This document shows, in pieces, positions 61,528 through 64,000 of a stretch of DNA of 64,000 nt. The notes beneath the pieces are model-generated. The model did not search any database. It saw only the letters and a program-made list of their open reading frames with translations, and was not told the origin of the DNA. Within the stretch, counting starts at the first letter, position 1, and each line of letters starts with the position of its first letter. The translations under genes and the position numbers were made by a program. This DNA is from an uncultured bacterium (GTDB lineage Bacteria > Verrucomicrobiota > Lentisphaeria > Victivallales > UBA1829), in NCBI GenBank assembly GCA_949292215.1, contig CASEYW010000193.1, positions 62,001 through 126,000 on the forward strand. The letters are read 5' to 3'.

Positions 61528-62310
61528 ATGCAATTTGCGGCAAGAACAGATACTCCGAGTGAGAGCATTCTGCCCCACCGGATTGCGGGGTACGGATATT
61601 TTACGCTGATAGAACTCCTCATTACCATTGCGATCATCGCCATTCTTGCCGGAATGCTGCTTCCGGCGCTGAACAAGGCGCGGGAAAATGCAAGAAAAGC
61701 GGCGTGTTTCAACAACTGCAAGCAGATCGGAAACGCGGCGGCGATGTACCGGGGCGATTTCAACGACTATGTTGCTCCGCAGTACTGGAGAGAAGCCGAA
61801 TCCACAGGTCCCGGACATCTCTATTCCTCGCTGTATCACTGGGACTATTATTTTGTCAAAGCCTATATGAACGGACGCATATCGTCTTCCGGGTGGCCGG
61901 TCGGGAACGCGTGGAAGGTCATGCACTGTCCATCGCATGTGACGGACGCGGCACCGGCGCCGAGGAGTTATGCTCTCCCTTATCACTGGATCTATATTGA
62001 CACCGCACCGAGAGCGACCAATTCCATGTACCGCACCCCCTCCGCCATCTATTTTCTGAGCGAAGTGGATTATAATAATCTTCTGGGAGAATCTGAAGAA
62101 AAGTTTACGACTTCGCGCTGCGGGCGTTCCGCGTCAAATGCCACCATCTATCTTTCCAATTCCCGGCAGATCGGTCCGAACCACCTGAACAGTACCAATC
62201 TTCTCTTTCTGGATGGGCACACAGCATCGCGTACCACCTGGAAAAATCGTTACACTACAGCCTATTACGGAGGGGCCACGGAAGTTGCCGTCCGCAATTT
62301 CACCGAGTAG
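61528..62310 (+). CDS. Prepilin-like (pseudopilin) protein with H-X9-DG motif
   Basis: A 260-residue protein. The ATG at 61528 follows GGGAAAGGAT. A 24-residue leader (MQFAARTDTPSESILPHRI) is longer and less basic than in its paralogues. It is followed by YFTLIELLITIAI and ILAGMLLPALNKARENARK, Cys-containing segments (AACFNNCKQIG) and the H-X9-DG tail HLNSTNLLFLDG. It would be processed by prepilin peptidase. It has its own promoter, follows two AraC genes and precedes a secreted protein that starts 57 nt downstream. Confidence 0.87.
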   Translation: MQFAARTDTPSESILPHRIAGYGYFTLIELLITIAIIAILAGMLLPALNKARENARKAACFNNCKQIGNAAAMYRGDFNDYVAPQYWREAESTGPGHLYSSLYHWDYYFVKAYMNGRISSSGWPVGNAWKVMHCPSHVTDAAPAPRSYALPYHWIYIDTAPRATNSMYRTPSAIYFLSEVDYNNLLGESEEKFTTSRCGRSASNATIYLSNSRQIGPNHLNSTNLLFLDGHTASRTTWKNRYTTAYYGGATEVAVRNFTE

Positions 62311-62366
62311 GAAGCAGACCTGTCTCTATTTTTTGATTTTATCAATCAACAGAAAGGATTCTTTTC

Positions 62367-64000
62367 ATGAAATTTCAGACAAACGGCATATTTTTTCTTC
62401 TGCTCTTTTCCGTCTTCACGCTTTCGGCAGACTTCAAAACCGAATTCGATGAAACAACAAGTGTAAAACACTCAAAGGACCAGCGCCTTTCCTTCCGGAC
62501 GGGAAACGGAATTTCCGGAATGATGTTTCAGAAAGTTCTTTCCTCCTTGAAAGTGACTGCCACTGCGGAAGGGCTTGTCATTGACGCCTCCAAAGGAACG
62601 CTTTCCCGAAAGAACCCCGTTCTGATCCGTTTTTTTCTGCCGAAACAGGATCAGGCAAAAGATGCCTTCCGCGGTAAAAAGTTGACTTCCGAAGTGACCG
62701 TGAAAGCAGATCGCGCCGCCGCCGGCACAATTCTCATTGAGGGCCGACAGAATGGAAAACACTATCATAAGGGAAAGATCGTCCCGGTGGGAATGACGTT
62801 CCGGACGCTGCATTTTTCCGAACAGATTCCGGACGGAGTGGAGGGACTCAGTCTGCGGTTTGACCTTCACACTCCGGCGATTTACACAATCCGCGGGGCG
62901 GGGATGAGAGCAGTCGTGGAAACGATCCGTCCCGCGAACCGGAATCAGATCGTCAACGGCGGCGCGGAACGCGGCTGGTACGGCACCTACATCGACGATC
63001 TGTATGCAAAGGGCATCAACGGCAAGGAGATCCGTTTCGACGGAAAAATCATTGATTTCGGGCGCAAGTTTGCCATCGACGACAAAGTCTTCTATTCCGG
63101 CCGTCATTCGTTCCGGATCGAAGGGAAACCCTATGCGACCGGCAGTTTTTATCTGAATCCGGTCAAATACATTCCCGGTCAGCCGTTCACAGTCTCATTC
63201 CGGGCGAAGGCGGAAAAACCGGGAACCGCCCTGAATTTCGGTCTGTTTCTCGGCTTCTCCCGAACCTACGCCATCCCGCTGAAGGCAGGGACCGAGTGGA
63301 AAAAATATGAGATCACCATCCCGCGATGGGGCGAAAAAGCTCCCGGGATAACGTCCATCGGCGACGTGGTCAAAGGAAGCATCTTCGAAGAGGTCTATCC
63401 GCGCTTTGATCCCTTCGGAACAGTCTGGATCGACGACTTTGCCTGTTCCTCCGGAACTCAGGCTCCGTTTGAAAACGATCCCCTCTTTCTGCGCGGGACC
63501 TTGAATTCGCCCTCCTCCTATTACAAGGAAGGCGAAACGATCCGGATGCACATGGAGGTCGAAAATCCGGGGAACACGGTAAAAAATGCGGAACTGGCCT
63601 ATCACATCCGGGATTTCTTCGGGAAAACGCTCTTCACCTCTCCCGCCGCCCGTCTGACCATTGCGCCGAACGCAACCGTCAAACAGGAAATTCCTGTGGC
63701 AAACGTACCGAAAGGAGCCTTTAATCTGATTGTCGAACTGCGCATTCCGGAAACGGGAAAAACGATCCGGCACGCCTTTCTCACCGGTGTGATCGGCAAG
63801 ACAGAAAAAAAGATTGCACGACTTGGACTCGATGCACCCATTCAGGGCAATCCGGAACTTCTGGTTCCGGTGTTCAACGACTTCCGGGTCGGAACGGTCC
63901 GGCTGTGGGGTTCTTACAATACAGCCATCAGGGACTACACCGGGACCAGACGGATTGATGCCTTTCACAAAGCAGGAGTTCAAATTCTTCTGAACATCGG
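62367..64000 (+). CDS. Secreted multi-domain protein, probable glycosidase (partial)
   Basis: The first 544 codons of a large protein cut by the right edge. The ATG at 62367 follows AGAAAGGATT and opens a signal peptide (MKFQTNGIFFLLLFSVFTLSA). Residues about 20-190 and 190-370 are beta-sandwich modules (GAERGWYGTYIDD, YSGRHSFRIEGKPYATG, TVSFRAKAEKPG), and about 380-500 resembles an Ig-like sheet (GETIRMHMEVENPGN). The visible end enters a possible TIM barrel (FRVGTVRLWGSYNTAI, AFHKAGVQILLNI). The position after a pseudopilin and the order of modules match the other cassette enzymes; the catalytic residues lie outside the window. Confidence 0.65.
   Translation, partial: MKFQTNGIFFLLLFSVFTLSADFKTEFDETTSVKHSKDQRLSFRTGNGISGMMFQKVLSSLKVTATAEGLVIDASKGTLSRKNPVLIRFFLPKQDQAKDAFRGKKLTSEVTVKADRAAAGTILIEGRQNGKHYHKGKIVPVGMTFRTLHFSEQIPDGVEGLSLRFDLHTPAIYTIRGAGMRAVVETIRPANRNQIVNGGAERGWYGTYIDDLYAKGINGKEIRFDGKIIDFGRKFAIDDKVFYSGRHSFRIEGKPYATGSFYLNPVKYIPGQPFTVSFRAKAEKPGTALNFGLFLGFSRTYAIPLKAGTEWKKYEITIPRWGEKAPGITSIGDVVKGSIFEEVYPRFDPFGTVWIDDFACSSGTQAPFENDPLFLRGTLNSPSSYYKEGETIRMHMEVENPGNTVKNAELAYHIRDFFGKTLFTSPAARLTIAPNATVKQEIPVANVPKGAFNLIVELRIPETGKTIRHAFLTGVIGKTEKKIARLGLDAPIQGNPELLVPVFNDFRVGTVRLWGSYNTAIRDYTGTRRIDAFHKAGVQILLNI

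Overview
The window looks like a chromosomal segment from a Victivallales-type bacterium (phylum Lentisphaerota, PVC group). This assignment is inference. It rests on the repeated pairing of prepilin-like proteins (FTLIELL head, H-X9-DG tail) with very large secreted glycoside hydrolases and private HTH regulators, and on the moderate-GC, purine-rich Shine-Dalgarno style. No rRNA, tRNA, CRISPR array, insertion sequence or phage gene was seen.

Layout. 1-8308: two GntR/LacI-type regulators on the minus strand, then a divergent pseudopilin, a 1163-residue glycosidase and an orphan HlyD-type adaptor. 8364-13254: an amino-sugar cluster, with a sugar isomerase/epimerase-like gene and an AraC regulator on minus and nagB-nagA-Gfo/Idh on plus. 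13295-16120: two repeat-bearing, single-membrane-span proteins of unknown function on minus, separated by a clean intrinsic terminator. 16288-26373: two more regulator/pseudopilin/glycosidase cassettes, one with a frameshifted pseudopilin. 26567-40480: a housekeeping block containing a cation/proton antiporter, tilS, trxA, a Cas4-like degenerate nuclease fold, sppA, a PfkB kinase, a D123/CDC123-like ATP-grasp protein, a membrane protein, def, gltX, a TolC lipoprotein and an ABC exporter. 40695-41500: a small exported protein and a DciA-like protein. 41603-48374: a LacI regulator, a cytosolic glycosidase, a pseudopilin and a 1122-residue secreted glycosidase. 48478-57492: feoAB with paired operator-like boxes, srkA, a cold-shock gene, metG, pepF and dus. 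57493-57780: a gene-free stretch packed with hairpins. 57781-64000: a GH2 enzyme divergent from two tandem AraC genes, then a fifth pseudopilin and a truncated secreted protein.

How it works together. The dominant theme is local control of glycan breakdown. Five times in 64 kb a DNA-binding sensor sits next to one prepilin-like protein and one or two clan-A-like glycosidases. I infer that each cassette senses one glycan, and that its pseudopilin is the partner or surface tether for that cassette's enzyme. Released amino sugars would enter glycolysis through NagA/NagB. The cassette arrangement is the best candidate for an undescribed system here. The D123-like gene inside a def/gltX translation operon and the TTAG-N6-CTAA boxes around the feoAB promoter are the next most interesting points.
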